A stretch of 64,000 nucleotides of DNA from Streptomyces shenzhenensis (lineage in GTDB: Bacteria > Actinomycetota > Actinomycetes > Streptomycetales > Streptomycetaceae): the NCBI RefSeq assembly GCF_003688995.1, contig NZ_PENI01000002.1:1-64000 (forward strand), read 5' to 3'. Of this stretch, positions 45,876-54,360 are shown piece after piece. A model generated the notes under the pieces. It made no database searches and was not told the DNA's origin. It saw only the letters and a list, made by a program, of their open reading frames with translations. Numbering within the stretch: position 1 is the first letter of the stretch; every line of letters begins with the position of its first letter. The translations under genes and the position numbers were made by a program.

Positions 45876-45917
45876 GTCGGGCCGCCCGGGGGTGAGACGC
45901 CCTCCGGGCGACCCGAC
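45876..45917 (+). terminator. Hairpin between the two DUF397 genes
   Basis: GTCGGG-CC-GCCCGG (from 45876) pairs with CCGGGC-GA-CCCGAC (to 45917), giving two 6-bp stems with a 2x2 internal loop and a 14-nt loop. It probably terminates or attenuates transcription after the first DUF397 gene. Confidence 0.6.
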
Positions 45918-45979
45918 TGTGAGAACGCTGTCCCTGAAGGACTCGCCGGAGCCGATCCGGCGCGTGATGGAGGACCGCT

Positions 45980-46237
45980 ATGGAGAGCAACTGGCGCAAG
46001 TCCAGCTACAGCAGCGACCAGGGCGGTGAGTGTGTCGAGTGCGCCACTCTCGGCGCTGTGGCTTGGCGCAAGTCGACGTACAGCGGTGACCAGGGTGGCG
46101 ACTGCATAGAGGTCGCCGAAGCCCCCTGCGCCACCGTCGCCGTAAGAGACTCCAAGAACCCCACAGCCCCACACCTCGCCTTCGCCCCCGCCCCGTTCAC
46201 ATCGTTCCTGAAGTGGACCACCACAAACCCCATCTGA
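45980..46237 (+). CDS. DUF397 protein, second copy
   Basis: An 85-residue paralog of the preceding gene with the same internal doubling: NWRKSSYSSDQGGECVECA and VAWRKSTYSGDQGGDCIEVA, then CATVAVRDSKNPTAPHLAFA. It differs at the N-terminus and tail (FTSFLKWTTTNPI). It sits behind a copied fragment of the XRE gene's end, not behind a full regulator. It could be a second partner for the same regulator. A dispersed repeat copy follows 39 bases after its stop. Confidence 0.9.
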   Translation: MESNWRKSSYSSDQGGECVECATLGAVAWRKSTYSGDQGGDCIEVAEAPCATVAVRDSKNPTAPHLAFAPAPFTSFLKWTTTNPI

Positions 46238-46275
46238 AGCCGCCGCAGGCGAAGCGCGCAAGCTAAGCAGGTCCG

Positions 46276-46350
46276 CCGCCGAAGGGGCGCGGGGAACTGC
46301 GCGACCAGCCACGACGCTGCCGCAGACGACCGACGGCATAGCGCGGCACG
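46276..46350 (+). repeat. Dispersed repeat copy at a gene truncation point
   Basis: GCCGAAGGGGCGCGGGGAAC, TGCGCGACCAGCCACGACG and CTGCCGCAGACGACCGACGG follow the second DUF397 gene in sense. The extended tail (GGCATAGCGCGGCACGCCC, then AGCGGAGCGAAACG) runs directly into a formyltransferase frame that has no N-terminus. Confidence 0.85.
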
Positions 46351-46382
46351 CCCAGCGGAGCGAAACGTGCGCCGCAGCGGGC

Positions 46383-47156
46383 CATGACCCGGTCGTCTAC
46401 GCGTTCTCCCGTTCTCTGCGTCCCCGCAAGCCCACGGACGAGAGCGCGGCACGCGTTGCAGGCGAGATCACCGCAGCGCTGCCTGCGGGCGTCGACCTGC
46501 TCCTGCCGGGCAGTTCCGAAGGACTGGGTGCCGCGTTCCACGGATACGGTCTTGACCTGCTTGTCTGCTATGGATTCTCATGGCGGCTGCCACGGTCCGT
46601 GCTACAGATTCCGCGCTACGGCGTGCTCAACATCCACTCCTCGCTGCTGCCCAAATACCGCGGCCCGGCCCCAGTGCTCTGGGCGATCCGCAATGGCGAC
46701 CCGGACCTGGGCGTGACAGTTCACCGTATGGACGAGGAATTCGACACCGGCCCGGTGCTGGCCCAGCAAGGCGGCGTTCCGCTGCCGGACGATGTGACTC
46801 CCCGGAGCCTGTGGACCGATCTTTCCCCAGTGCTGCGCGAGCAGCTGAGCATGGCCCTGGACCGGGTGCGAGACCCTTCGGCCGGCGAACCGCAGTCCGC
46901 CGACGGCGTCAGTTATGCGGGGTTGCTGGAACCGGAGTTCTTCGCAGTCGACACCACGATGACCGCGCGCCAGGTCCACAACCAGGTGCGGACGTTCCGT
47001 TTCATGGGCCCGAGCCTCGGCCCTACGGCGACGGTCAACGGCCGTCGGTTGAAGGTCCTGCGGACCAGCCTCACCCCAGTCGACGGAATCCGTCTGGACT
47101 GCGCCGACGCGCCCGTATGGATCACGGCGTCGGAGCCCGTAGCGGCCGGCGATTAG
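46383..47156 (+). pseudogene. 5'-truncated methionyl-tRNA formyltransferase-like gene
   Basis: The frame opens without a start as GHDPVVYAFSRSLRPRKP and continues through LDLLVCYGFSWRLPRSVLQI, then YGVLNIHSSLLPKYRGPAPV (the formyl-folate site with Asn and His) and TVHRMDEEFDTGPVLAQ, ending with a C-terminal OB-like part (QVHNQVRTFRFMGPSLGP). About the first 30 residues of the Rossmann fold are missing; upstream is dispersed repeat sequence. The rest is in frame for 258 codons, so the loss was probably recent. Translation could only begin at an internal GTG (46599), leaving out half the catalytic domain. It resembles secondary formyltransferases of natural-product pathways as much as housekeeping Fmt. 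Confidence 0.75.
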
Positions 47157-49241
47157 CTATGTGCCGTCATCACTCAGGCACCGTGCCACCTTCTCTGTGA
47201 GCGCGATTGCTCTGGGATCGTCGAACGAACCGAGCAGATGCAGCGCTTCCCCTCGGGCGGCGCGTGCCGCTTCGTGATCGCCCAGAGACGTCAGCGCATC
47301 GGCCAGGTGAGCCTGGGCGCGGCCGAGTTGCCAGCGAGAGCCGAGCCGGCGGTAGGTCTGTGCGGCGCGTCGGTGCAGCTCCGCTGCCTCCTCGAAGCGT
47401 CCGAGCGACTGGTATGCCTCGCCCGCTCCGTCCAGTGCGGCAGCCTCCCGGGACGCATCACCGAGTTTCTGCTGAACGGCGGCGGACTTCTGGCACAGGC
47501 GGAGGGCTTCTTCAGGATTCCCGAGTGCTCGCTCGACTCGTGCTGCTTCGGTCCCCCAATGCCCCTGCCACACCTGGTTGTTCTCGTCATCAGCGATCGA
47601 CAAGGCGGCGCGGATCGAGCGGGCAGCCGCTTCGGGCTCGTCTGATGTGCGCTGTGCCCAGCTCAGCAGGCACAGGGCATTGCCCTCGCAAGCGCGGTCA
47701 CCGAGTTGGCGGAAGTCGGCCAGCACCTGCTCGATGAGGGTTCGGGCCTCGGCGCCCTGGCCGAGTTCGCACAGCGTCTCCGCGAGGTTGCTCCGCACCA
47801 ATGCCGTCCATCGGCGATCGCCGAGTTCACGGAAGATCTCCACGCCGTCCCCGAAGTGTGCTCTGGCCTCGTCGAGTCGTCTCCGACGCAGTCCGAGCAG
47901 GCCGAGAGCGTTGACGGACACCGCCATGCCACGGCGGTCGCCGATACGCCGGCGAAGGGCCAGTGAGGCGCGATGATGCTCCTCCGCCTCATCGAGCCGC
48001 AATGTCTGGAAGGCAGCCTTGCCCAGAGTTTCGAGCGCCTCCGCCTCACCGTGCTGCTCTCCGGCGCGTGCTGCGGCCTCGACGACGATCCGGGCGGTCG
48101 CCTCCCAGTCGTCGAAGGCGTTCTGGTGCATGTAGACGGCCCGCATCACCACGGCCAATCGCGTGCCGCATACGCGGTGTGGAGGTACCAGGCGAGACAG
48201 CGTCTGAGGATCTCTGTCCGCTCCGTCTCGCTCTCCTCCCGCCGTACCTGCTCCGCCGCATAGGCCCGCAGCAGGTCATGGAACTCGTAGCGTCCGGCGG
48301 GGCGCCGCTCCAGCAGATGGGCTCGCACCAAGGTGTCCAACAGGCCCCGTACAGGGGCCGGATCGCCTCCGGCGAGGCTCGCGGCGGCGGGCAGGCCGAA
48401 CTCGTTGCCAGGGTGCAGGCCGAGCCGTCGGAACAACTGGGCCGCGGGGCCGGGCAGCGCTCGGTAAGACCACTCGAAAACGCTGCGCATTGCGTCGGAC
48501 CCCTCCTCGGCCTCGGCTGTCAGAACGCTCCACCGGGCCGATTCGTCGCGCAGGTCGTCGATCAGCTCGCCGAGCGGCATGGATGGCCGGCCCGCCGCAC
48601 GTTCGGCGGCGATACGCAGTGCCAGAGGCAGCCCCGCGCACAGTCGGGCCAACGCCGCCAAGTCTCCCCGATGGTCGCTGGTCCGGTAGTCGGCGGTGGC
48701 GGCACGCAGCAGTTCCACGGCGTCCGCCGTGGGGAACGTTGTGACGTCCAGGCGCAGTGCGCCCTCCTGGCGGACCAGGCCGGACAGGTCATCCCGGCTG
48801 GTCACCACGACGAGGCAACCGGAGGTGGCAGGCAGCAGCGGGCGGACCTGCGAGCTGTCCGCGGCATTGTCGAGTACGAGCAGCATGCGGCGCTCGGCGA
48901 GCAGCGACCGGAACATCGTCTCCCGGCGCTCCGGTTCGGCCGGCACATGTGTGGCGGGGACGCCGAGGTCCTCCAGGAAGCGGCCCAGTACTTCCTGCGG
49001 TGTAACAGGGGAGCCCGCGGTGTGGCCCCGCAGGTTGGCGTAGAGCTCACCCCCTGGGAAATGCGACCGGATGCTGTGCGCCCAATGCAGTGCGCAACTG
49101 ATGCGGCACGATGACAGGCGCGGGCAGCGGCACCGGGTGATGAAAATGCACCCCGCCGCTGACCTCGCCAGCCTGCACGACCGTGTGTGCCGAAGCCGGG
49201 CCGTCGAACCGGTTGACGTGACCCGGGACGTCTTCTCTCAT
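47157..49241 (-). pseudogene. Broken NB-ARC/TPR regulator (Walker A deleted, frameshifted)
   Basis: Three pieces of one gene. Piece 1 (49241 to about 49085): MREDVPGHVNRFDGPASAHT, then VVQAGEVSGGVHFHHPVPLP and VIVPHQL, the usual lead-in. Piece 2, in another frame, resumes at ALHWAHSIRSHFPGGELYAN and runs to 48146 with RRMLLVLDNAADSSQVRPLL (Walker B), GCLVVVTSRDDLSGL and LCAGLPLALRIAAERA. The stretch that should hold GxxGxGKT is absent. Piece 3 (48158-47157) is a 333-residue TPR array with TTG overlapping piece 2 by 13 bases in another frame; intact relatives read straight through here. So there is one internal deletion and at least one frameshift. The ATG overlaps the DUF6879 stop (ATGA). Confidence 0.75.
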
Positions 49242-49822
49242 CTCGGTGCTTGGCGCTGCGGGGGCGGAAGGGGCGCCACATGCCCGTCAAACCAGTGCGC
49301 CAAGGGCTCACCGGCGTTGTAGATGCTCATGATGAGCTCCCGGCAACGCAGGACGAGTTGGCGGTCGACAAACTTCAGCGCGGCGACCAGGATGCCCCGC
49401 TCGTCGTAGAGCGCCTGATACATCACCTGGTTTCCGAGAGTGGAGATCTCGGGCAGAGGGCCGTCCTGCTCGTACTGGGCCACGCGGTCTGCGTCGGTGA
49501 CATGGATGGGGCCCCCGCACTGGTCCCGGATACGCAGCGCGTGGAGTTCCCACTGCATGTAGTCGCTCAGCGGCTCCTCGACCACGCGGGCCCGCCGGGC
49601 CACGAAGCCGTTCTGCTCGACTTTGCGGTGGTACTCCGCCATGTCCGCGCGGCCCGCTTCCAGCAAGCGCAGGGACTCATCCCAGTCGCCACGCCAGAAT
49701 GCCTCCCAGCTGTCGTAGCCGGGTTCCTTGAATGTCTGCTGCCGCTCAAGTTTCCAGAATCCGAGATCGCCGCAGTGCCAGAAGTACTTCTCGAAGTCGG
49801 CGTAGTAGTCCTTGAGCGCCAT
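49238..49822 (-). CDS. DUF6879 family protein
   Basis: A 194-residue protein with ALKDYYADFEKYFWHCGDLG, WKLERQQTFKEPGYDSWEAF, GPIHVTDADRVAQYEQDGP, LPEISTLGNQVMYQALYDE and KFVDRQLVLRCRELIMSIYN. DUF6879 proteins are common near XRE/DUF397-type genes in Streptomyces; function unknown. I start at 49822 (MALKDYYADF) with GGTGGGAGAG before it. It is coupled to the NB-ARC pseudogene by an ATGA overlap and follows a small gene by 28 bases, so these three were one operon. Confidence 0.85.
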   Translation of the reverse strand: MALKDYYADFEKYFWHCGDLGFWKLERQQTFKEPGYDSWEAFWRGDWDESLRLLEAGRADMAEYHRKVEQNGFVARRARVVEEPLSDYMQWELHALRIRDQCGGPIHVTDADRVAQYEQDGPLPEISTLGNQVMYQALYDERGILVAALKFVDRQLVLRCRELIMSIYNAGEPLAHWFDGHVAPLPPPQRQAPR

Positions 49823-49850
49823 ACGCTCTCCCACCGCACCGTGCAGCGGA

Positions 49851-50120
49851 CTACGCATCCGGGATGTCCGCCTTGGCCGCGAGGATCGTCGCCCGGGGGA
49901 TGATGACCAGCCGTTCTCCGGGATCGACCCGTACGTCGTCCGGAAGCCGCCCCTCGTAGGAAGCGGTCAGATCCGCACCGATGACCGCGACATCTCCGTT
50001 GTCCAGCTCCCACATGTCAGGGCAGCCGGTGTTCCCGGAAGTCTGCCCCAGCTCAAGAGACGACTTGCCCAGCCGCCGTGCGAAGAACGCGTCGGGATCG
50101 GCTTCCCACTTCTTCGCCAT
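49851..50120 (-). CDS. Small protein of a DUF6879/NB-ARC operon
   Basis: An 89-residue soluble protein: MAKKWEADPDAFFARRLGKS, then CPDMWELDNGDVAVIGADLT and LVIIPRATILAAKADIPDA. I do not recognise a named family, but the WELDNGD-VAVIG core looks like a small conserved domain. AGGAGA just before ATG 50120 fixes the start. As first gene of the operon it may be a small partner of the DUF6879 protein. The 292-bp region upstream (50121-50412) is AT-richer near 50170-50210 and probably contains the promoter. Confidence 0.7.
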   Translation of the reverse strand: MAKKWEADPDAFFARRLGKSSLELGQTSGNTGCPDMWELDNGDVAVIGADLTASYEGRLPDDVRVDPGERLVIIPRATILAAKADIPDA

Positions 50121-50412
50121 GTCTCCTCCAGCCGCCGGCATTTGATGAAGGCCCAGCTCTGAGAGTGACGACAGTATCACCTAGAGTGTTTGTTCGACTT
50201 CGGGATTCCCGCTCGTTTGTGGCGGCAGGAGTGCAGTGCCCCACCCGGCGACGGAACTGCCCGTCCCGGTGTTCACCGAGGTCACCTCCGTCGTCAGTTG
50301 GCCGCCCTTCCGCCTGGCCGAGGGCGAGCAGCCTGCTGCTGCCCTCCTGCCCTGCTGCCCGTCGCCGCGGATGCGGGGCTGACAGTGTGGACTACATGCG
50401 GCGGGTCCCGCG

Positions 50413-50889
50413 TTACTGTTCCGTGCCGGGGCCAAGGAGTCGGCGGATGCGCTCGTACTCGGCGGCCATCTCCGGTGTGGCGAGGAAGTCGTCGAGGTCG
50501 GCGGAGACCTCGTGGTCGACGTCCTCGATGGAACGGATGGCGAGTTCGTACAGCTCGCCCCGCCGGTTCTGCTCCAAGTAGCTGTGCCAGTGCGCCAACG
50601 CGCGGATGGCGGTGAGGACTCCGGGGTCCAGATCGTCATCGACCAGGATGCCGTCGTGGATCGCCGCAAGCGCGTCGTGCAGCTCGGCGGCGCTGATCGT
50701 CAGTACGTTCGCGCAGGCGGTGGCCAGTGCCGCCCGCGCCTCCTCGGTGAGTTCGTCCTCGGCCGCACCGCGCAGCAGTTCCGGCCGCACCAGACGGGTG
50801 ACCGTCTTTTCCCCGAAGGCACGAACGCCGTCCTCGGTGGCCCCGACGATCATCCGAAGAACGTCCGCCTCAACTTCGCTGTAATGCAC
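50413..50889 (-). CDS. Hypothetical soluble acidic protein
   Basis: A 158-residue acidic helical protein: SEVEADVLRMIVGATEDGVR, LTEEARAALATACANVLTIS, IRALAHWHSYLEQNRRGELY and EVSADLDDFLATPEMAAEYE. It looks like a helical bundle. I do not recognise a family; the size, acidity and place next to accessory DNA would fit an immunity-type or regulatory protein but nothing proves that. GTG start at 50889. Confidence 0.65.
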   Translation of the reverse strand: MHYSEVEADVLRMIVGATEDGVRAFGEKTVTRLVRPELLRGAAEDELTEEARAALATACANVLTISAAELHDALAAIHDGILVDDDLDPGVLTAIRALAHWHSYLEQNRRGELYELAIRSIEDVDHEVSADLDDFLATPEMAAEYERIRRLLGPGTEQ

Positions 50890-50898
50890 GCCCGTAGC

Positions 50899-51090
50899 TT
50901 AGGGCTCGCGCAGATAGGCATGGGGCCATGGTCGTCGGGCGGGGCGGTCGTCCCAGCGGTAGGTGGTCCAGGCGCGGCGGATGGTGCTACGGACGGTGAT
51001 GACGACGCCCGCAAGGTCGAAGAAGGCGTTGATGACGCTGGTGCGGCGTTCGGAGCAGTGCGCGTTGTGGCCGGGCGGGCAGTCCTGCTC
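50899..51090 (-). pseudogene. C-terminal scrap of an IS5-type transposase
   Basis: The minus-strand frame ending at 50899 contains HNAHCSERRTSVINAFFDLA, then GVVITVRSTIRRAWTTYRWD and DRPARRP, closely resembling the C-terminal end of IS5-group transposases (ITVRRLIRRAWTTHRWD type). The catalytic domain and inverted repeats are not found. Confidence 0.5.
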
Positions 51091-51141
51091 ATCCCGCACC
51101 GCAGCGACGCGGCCGACGAGGGCGCGCCGCCCGGCGGCCAC

Positions 51142-51520
51142 CGCAAGATCCTGGCGATCGTGCGGGAGGCCGACGGCCCGGCCCGGCTTTCTTACCGGTG
51201 GTCTGGCGGCCGGTGATCAGTCGGCTCGTGGTTCTGTGTCAGCGTGGCCGGCCCGACGGTCACGACCACAGGCCCGGACGTCACCTCCTGCCGCCCTCAG
51301 CCGGGCCGGCCTCGTCCATCCGGACGGGTTCACCCACGAGGTCATCCGCCGCCGCCGTGTCTCCGCCCCTGCAGGCAGATCGACGTCGTGCGGGACGACC
51401 ATTCGTCTGCGTTCTCCGCGCTGAATCCCTGCCGCAGGGGTGGAACGCAGCGGGCCCGCCGACGCCTGATCACGCAGGTGTGCGGCACGACAGGCTCAGC
51501 GGAGTGGGGGGAGACCCCGC
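51142..51520. other. Gene-free region, no clear content
   Basis: This 379-bp stretch has open frames on several strands but none with a family match, ribosome site or sustained coding composition. It is probably decayed DNA between the transposase scrap and the roadblock gene. No repeat copy or strong hairpin is evident. Confidence 0.4.
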
Positions 51521-51886
51521 TCAGACCTCCAGCTTGCCCTCTATGCGCTTGAGCGCGTGCCGAGCCAGCGCCAGATTGCCGCGTGAACGGTCCAACGCGA
51601 GGTAGAGGAAGAGGCTCCCGCCACTGTTGCCCAACGGGCGGATGATGTGGTACTGCGCGCCGAGCGTGATGAGGATGTCCTCGATCGAGTCCTCCACCCC
51701 GAGCAGTCCGAGCGTACGGGTCTTGGCGCGGACCACCTCGGTGTTGCCCGCGGCGGCCACCTCCAGGTCCAGCCCCTGGCCACCGCCGAGGACCCCGAGC
51801 GACATGCCGCTTTCGTAGTCGACCAGGGCGACGCCGAGGGCGCCCTCGATGGCCATGGCTTCCTTGAGCGCGGTCTCGATGTTCAT
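51521..51886 (-). CDS. Roadblock/LC7 domain protein
   Basis: A 121-residue roadblock protein: MNIETALKEAMAIEGALGVA, LVDYESGMSLGVLGGGQGLD, LDLEVAAAGNTEVVRAKTRT and YHIIRPLGNSGGSLFLYLAL. Bacterial roadblock proteins bind Ras-like GTPases, as in the conservons of Streptomyces, but no GTPase is nearby. I start at 51886, where AAGGG lies 8 bases upstream. It is divergent from a second roadblock-like gene at 52027 with about 140 bp between, including TTAAAGTACTGTG, which looks promoter-like. Confidence 0.85.
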   Translation of the reverse strand: MNIETALKEAMAIEGALGVALVDYESGMSLGVLGGGQGLDLEVAAAGNTEVVRAKTRTLGLLGVEDSIEDILITLGAQYHIIRPLGNSGGSLFLYLALDRSRGNLALARHALKRIEGKLEV

Positions 51887-52026
51887 GGTCATGCCCTTCA
51901 CTCGTGCGGTGGTGCGACGTTGCAGAAAATTCAGAATATGAGCGCTGTGTGCCCTGTCCTGAACGTTTCTGCTTAAAGTACTGTGCCTTCTGTTGCCGTG
52001 TGAAGCATCGGTGAAAGTGAGTCCCT

Positions 52027-52380
52027 TTGTCATCAGTCGAAGCCTCCCTGAGCTGCCTGCTGGAACTGCCAGGCGTCACGGGTGTCACGCTCATCGACGC
52101 GGTCACGGGACTGACGTACGGCGAGGCCGGAACGAACGGCTCGGATCCCGTCGAGTGCAGCCGCCTCACAGCTCTCATCGGCAACGGACTGAACGCGGCT
52201 GGTACGCAAGGCGAGTTGGAGAGCGTCGTCATCACGGGAACCAACCGCCTGCTTGTCGTCGCCACCGTGCCCCGGCAGGGCGATCCTCTGCTGCTGACCG
52301 CCGTGCTGGAGCGCGGCCAGGCCAACCTGGCCCTGGTCCTGCACCACTTGGGCCTCTATGCCGCCGAGGTGATCGCGTGA
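52027..52380 (+). CDS. Roadblock-like small protein
   Basis: A 117-residue protein with the same layout as a roadblock domain: SVEASLSCLLELPGVTGVTL, IDAVTGLTYGEAGTNGS, ESVVITGTNRLLVVATVPRQ and LLTAVLERGQANLALVLHHL. The start is a TTG at 52027, the only one fitting the domain. Its stop overlaps the next gene's GTG (GTGA), so the two are coupled. Confidence 0.72.
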   Translation: MSSVEASLSCLLELPGVTGVTLIDAVTGLTYGEAGTNGSDPVECSRLTALIGNGLNAAGTQGELESVVITGTNRLLVVATVPRQGDPLLLTAVLERGQANLALVLHHLGLYAAEVIA

Positions 52381-53189
52381 AGGCTGCGGACGCCGCCCCG
52401 CGTAACCTCCCCGCCCTCCTCGCCGCTCTCCATGAGGATGAGCGCGACGCGGCGGTCATCGTCGGCGGCACCCCGGGCGGCACCATCCACCTGCGCCAGG
52501 GCAGGATCGTGGGGGTGGACACCCCCGGCGCCCCCAGCGCGGAGTCGACTCTCCTGAAATCAGGGCGAGTCGAGGACAGCGCCTGGGCGATGGCCTGCGC
52601 GGCAAGCGGCTCCGGCGGGAACACCCTGCGCGACGAACTTCGTCGACGCGACCTGCTGACCCCAGAAGAGTTCGAGATCGTCTGTACAGCGGCGCTGTTC
52701 GACGGCGCCTTCGCCCTCGCCCTCGGCTCCGCCGCCGAGTGGGAGGTACGCGGGCCGTCCCGGCCTGTCGTCACGGCCCGTGCCTTCGCCCCGCACCTCG
52801 TCACCGCCGAGACCACTCGCCGCCTCGCCACCATCACCGAACTCTGGGGATCAGCAACGGAGTTGGCCCGCACCCGCATCCGTACGGCCAACACCTCCCC
52901 GGTCCGTCTTCTCCCCAGACACACGGACATCCTGGAAGCCGCCAACGGCCGTCGCACCCCCCGCGACATCGCCTTCGCCCTGGGCCGCGGCACGTACGCC
53001 GTCATGCTCGACCTCTCCCACCTGCGCGCCCTCGGCCTCATCGAGCACGACACACCACCGCTCGGCCGCCCCAGCACCGCCCCGCGCATGCCCGGCCCCC
53101 GGACCGGGACCCCGAGCCCGGCCGCCCCGGCTCCGCTTCCAAAACGCTCACCCGGAGCACGCCACCCACACCGATCGGATGCGGTGTGA
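52377..53189 (+). CDS. DUF4388/PatA-like regulator
   Basis: A 270-residue protein. N-terminal residues about 8-110 resemble DUF4388 (VIVGGTPGGTIHLRQGRIVG, then DTPGAPSAESTLLKSGRVED), the PatA-type domain of bacterial signalling proteins. About 175-235 looks like a winged helix (DILEAANGRRTPRDIAFAL, then MLDLSHLRALGLIEHD). The C-terminus is Pro-rich. It is coupled to the roadblock-like gene upstream. I infer a cytosolic signal-relay protein that receives input from roadblock partners. Confidence 0.65.
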   Translation: MKAADAAPRNLPALLAALHEDERDAAVIVGGTPGGTIHLRQGRIVGVDTPGAPSAESTLLKSGRVEDSAWAMACAASGSGGNTLRDELRRRDLLTPEEFEIVCTAALFDGAFALALGSAAEWEVRGPSRPVVTARAFAPHLVTAETTRRLATITELWGSATELARTRIRTANTSPVRLLPRHTDILEAANGRRTPRDIAFALGRGTYAVMLDLSHLRALGLIEHDTPPLGRPSTAPRMPGPRTGTPSPAAPAPLPKRSPGARHPHRSDAV

Positions 53190-53413
53190 ACCCGCGTCGG
53201 CGCAGGAAGTCCAAACGACGTAACCTCGCCCTCTCCCGGCAGTTGAGACTCGCTCGCACCCGCACAGGTCCGCGCTCACCGCTGCCGCCGTTGCCCACGC
53301 GCCAACCCGGCGCGGCACCCGACCGACCGTCCTTCCCGACGAACCTCACTGAGCACCAGCCCGAGACAGCCCTCCTCCACTGCGTCCGCGCGGGTCTCGC
53401 GGGACTGCCCTGA
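53186..53413 (+). CDS. Small basic hypothetical protein
   Basis: A possible 75-residue protein beginning with a GTG that overlaps the previous stop (GTGTGA). It is very basic at the start (NPRRRRKSKRRNLALSRQL) and Pro-rich later, with TNLTEHQPETALLHCVRAGL at the end. G/C bias at third positions and the overlap support it; lack of any family match is against it. Confidence 0.4.
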   Translation: MNPRRRRKSKRRNLALSRQLRLARTRTGPRSPLPPLPTRQPGAAPDRPSFPTNLTEHQPETALLHCVRAGLAGLP

Positions 53414-53457
53414 ACCACGCCCGCACACTCCAGCACGCCACCCCACACACGTCGGGA

Positions 53458-53853
53458 ATGCAGATGCCTGAAATCCACCAGCCCGAACCACTCGTCGAGG
53501 TGCTCACGGCACTGCGCGAAGGCGTGATGGGTGTCAGCGAGACAGTGATCTCCACCGTCGACGGCCTCCTTGTCGCCGCCGACGTCGACGCCGTGCACGC
53601 GGAGTCCATCGCCGCCCTCTCCGCCGCCACCCACAGCCTCGCGCACCGCATGGCCCACGAGGCGGGCGGTACGGGCCTGCGCGATGTCACCACCCGCAGC
53701 GCGGACCGGCACGTGGTCGTTCTGGCGATCAACGACCGAGCCCTGCTCACCATCCTCGGCGACGACGGCCTGGACCTGATCCGCCTCCAGCACGACATCC
53801 ACACGACGCTGGCACACCTCGCGAAAATCCTCAAAGGCGACACCCCGGCCTGA
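53458..53853 (+). CDS. Roadblock/LC7 domain protein, third of the cluster
   Basis: A 131-residue roadblock protein: PLVEVLTALREGVMGVSETV, ISTVDGLLVAADVDAVHAES, LRDVTTRSADRHVVVLAIND and LLTILGDDGLDLIRLQHDIH. It ends the run of coupled genes 52027-53853 and makes three roadblock-type proteins within 2.3 kb. No DUF742, GTPase or sensor kinase accompanies them as in a conservon. ATG 53458 or 53464 can be the start. Confidence 0.82.
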   Translation: MQMPEIHQPEPLVEVLTALREGVMGVSETVISTVDGLLVAADVDAVHAESIAALSAATHSLAHRMAHEAGGTGLRDVTTRSADRHVVVLAINDRALLTILGDDGLDLIRLQHDIHTTLAHLAKILKGDTPA

Positions 53854-53894
53854 TGGCGCCCGCCGATCCCACCGAGGCCGAACGGCGGCATCAG

Positions 53895-54215
53895 CCGGTG
53901 GGTGGTGATCTGCTTGACGTCGACTTTGTCGCGGGTGACACGGTCGTCCGGGTCGAGGCCCGGATGACTGTCAGGCGGGCGTCCTGCCCGGGACGCGGGT
54001 GCTGGCGAAGCCGAACACACAGCTCCTGCCTGCGGTTTCCCCGTGATCTACCAGCGGCTGGCAAGTCCGTCGTGGTGTCACTACGGGTGCGTCGGTTCGT
54101 CTGCACGGAGGGCTCCTGTCCGCGCAGGACCTTCGCCCAGCAGGTGTCCGGGCTCACCCTCCGGTTCGGCCGACGGACCGAGCGGCTGCGATCGGCGTTG
54201 GTCTCGGTCGGTCCG
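53895..54215 (+). pseudogene. N-terminal fragment of an ISL3-family transposase
   Basis: The frame reads GGDLLDVDFVAGDTVVRVEA, RMTVRRASCPGRGCWRSRTH, RDLPAAGKSVVVSLRVRRFV, CTEGSCPRRTFAQQVSGLTL and RFGRRTERLRSAL, the zinc-finger start of ISL3 transposases. One expected Cys of the first CPxC pair is changed (CPGRGC). The DDE domain is missing. It begins just after the roadblock gene. Confidence 0.75.
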
Positions 54216-54360
54216 TTCATGAGAGACCCGCGAGGGCGTCCGCTTCGCTCCGGCGGGCGGTGATCCACTGCCGCTCCCGCGTCCCCCGTGCCCTCCCGCG
54301 TTCTCAGCGCGTGCCGACCTGCTGACGGATCGTAGGCGGGAACCGACCAGCTCCCTTGTC

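Larger units (their letters stand above)
45522..45995 (+). repeat. Tandem duplication of XRE 3' end plus DUF397
   Basis: The segment CTCAAGGACTCGGCGGAGC to CGCTATGGGGAGCAAC (about 45525-45585) recurs with a few changes as CTGAAGGACTCGCCGGAGC to CGCTATGGAGAGCAAC (about 45930-45990), 405 bp later. In both, the end of the XRE frame includes the DUF397 start codon. The duplicated unit is therefore the last 70 bp of the regulator plus the whole small gene and its 3' region. Confidence 0.82.
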
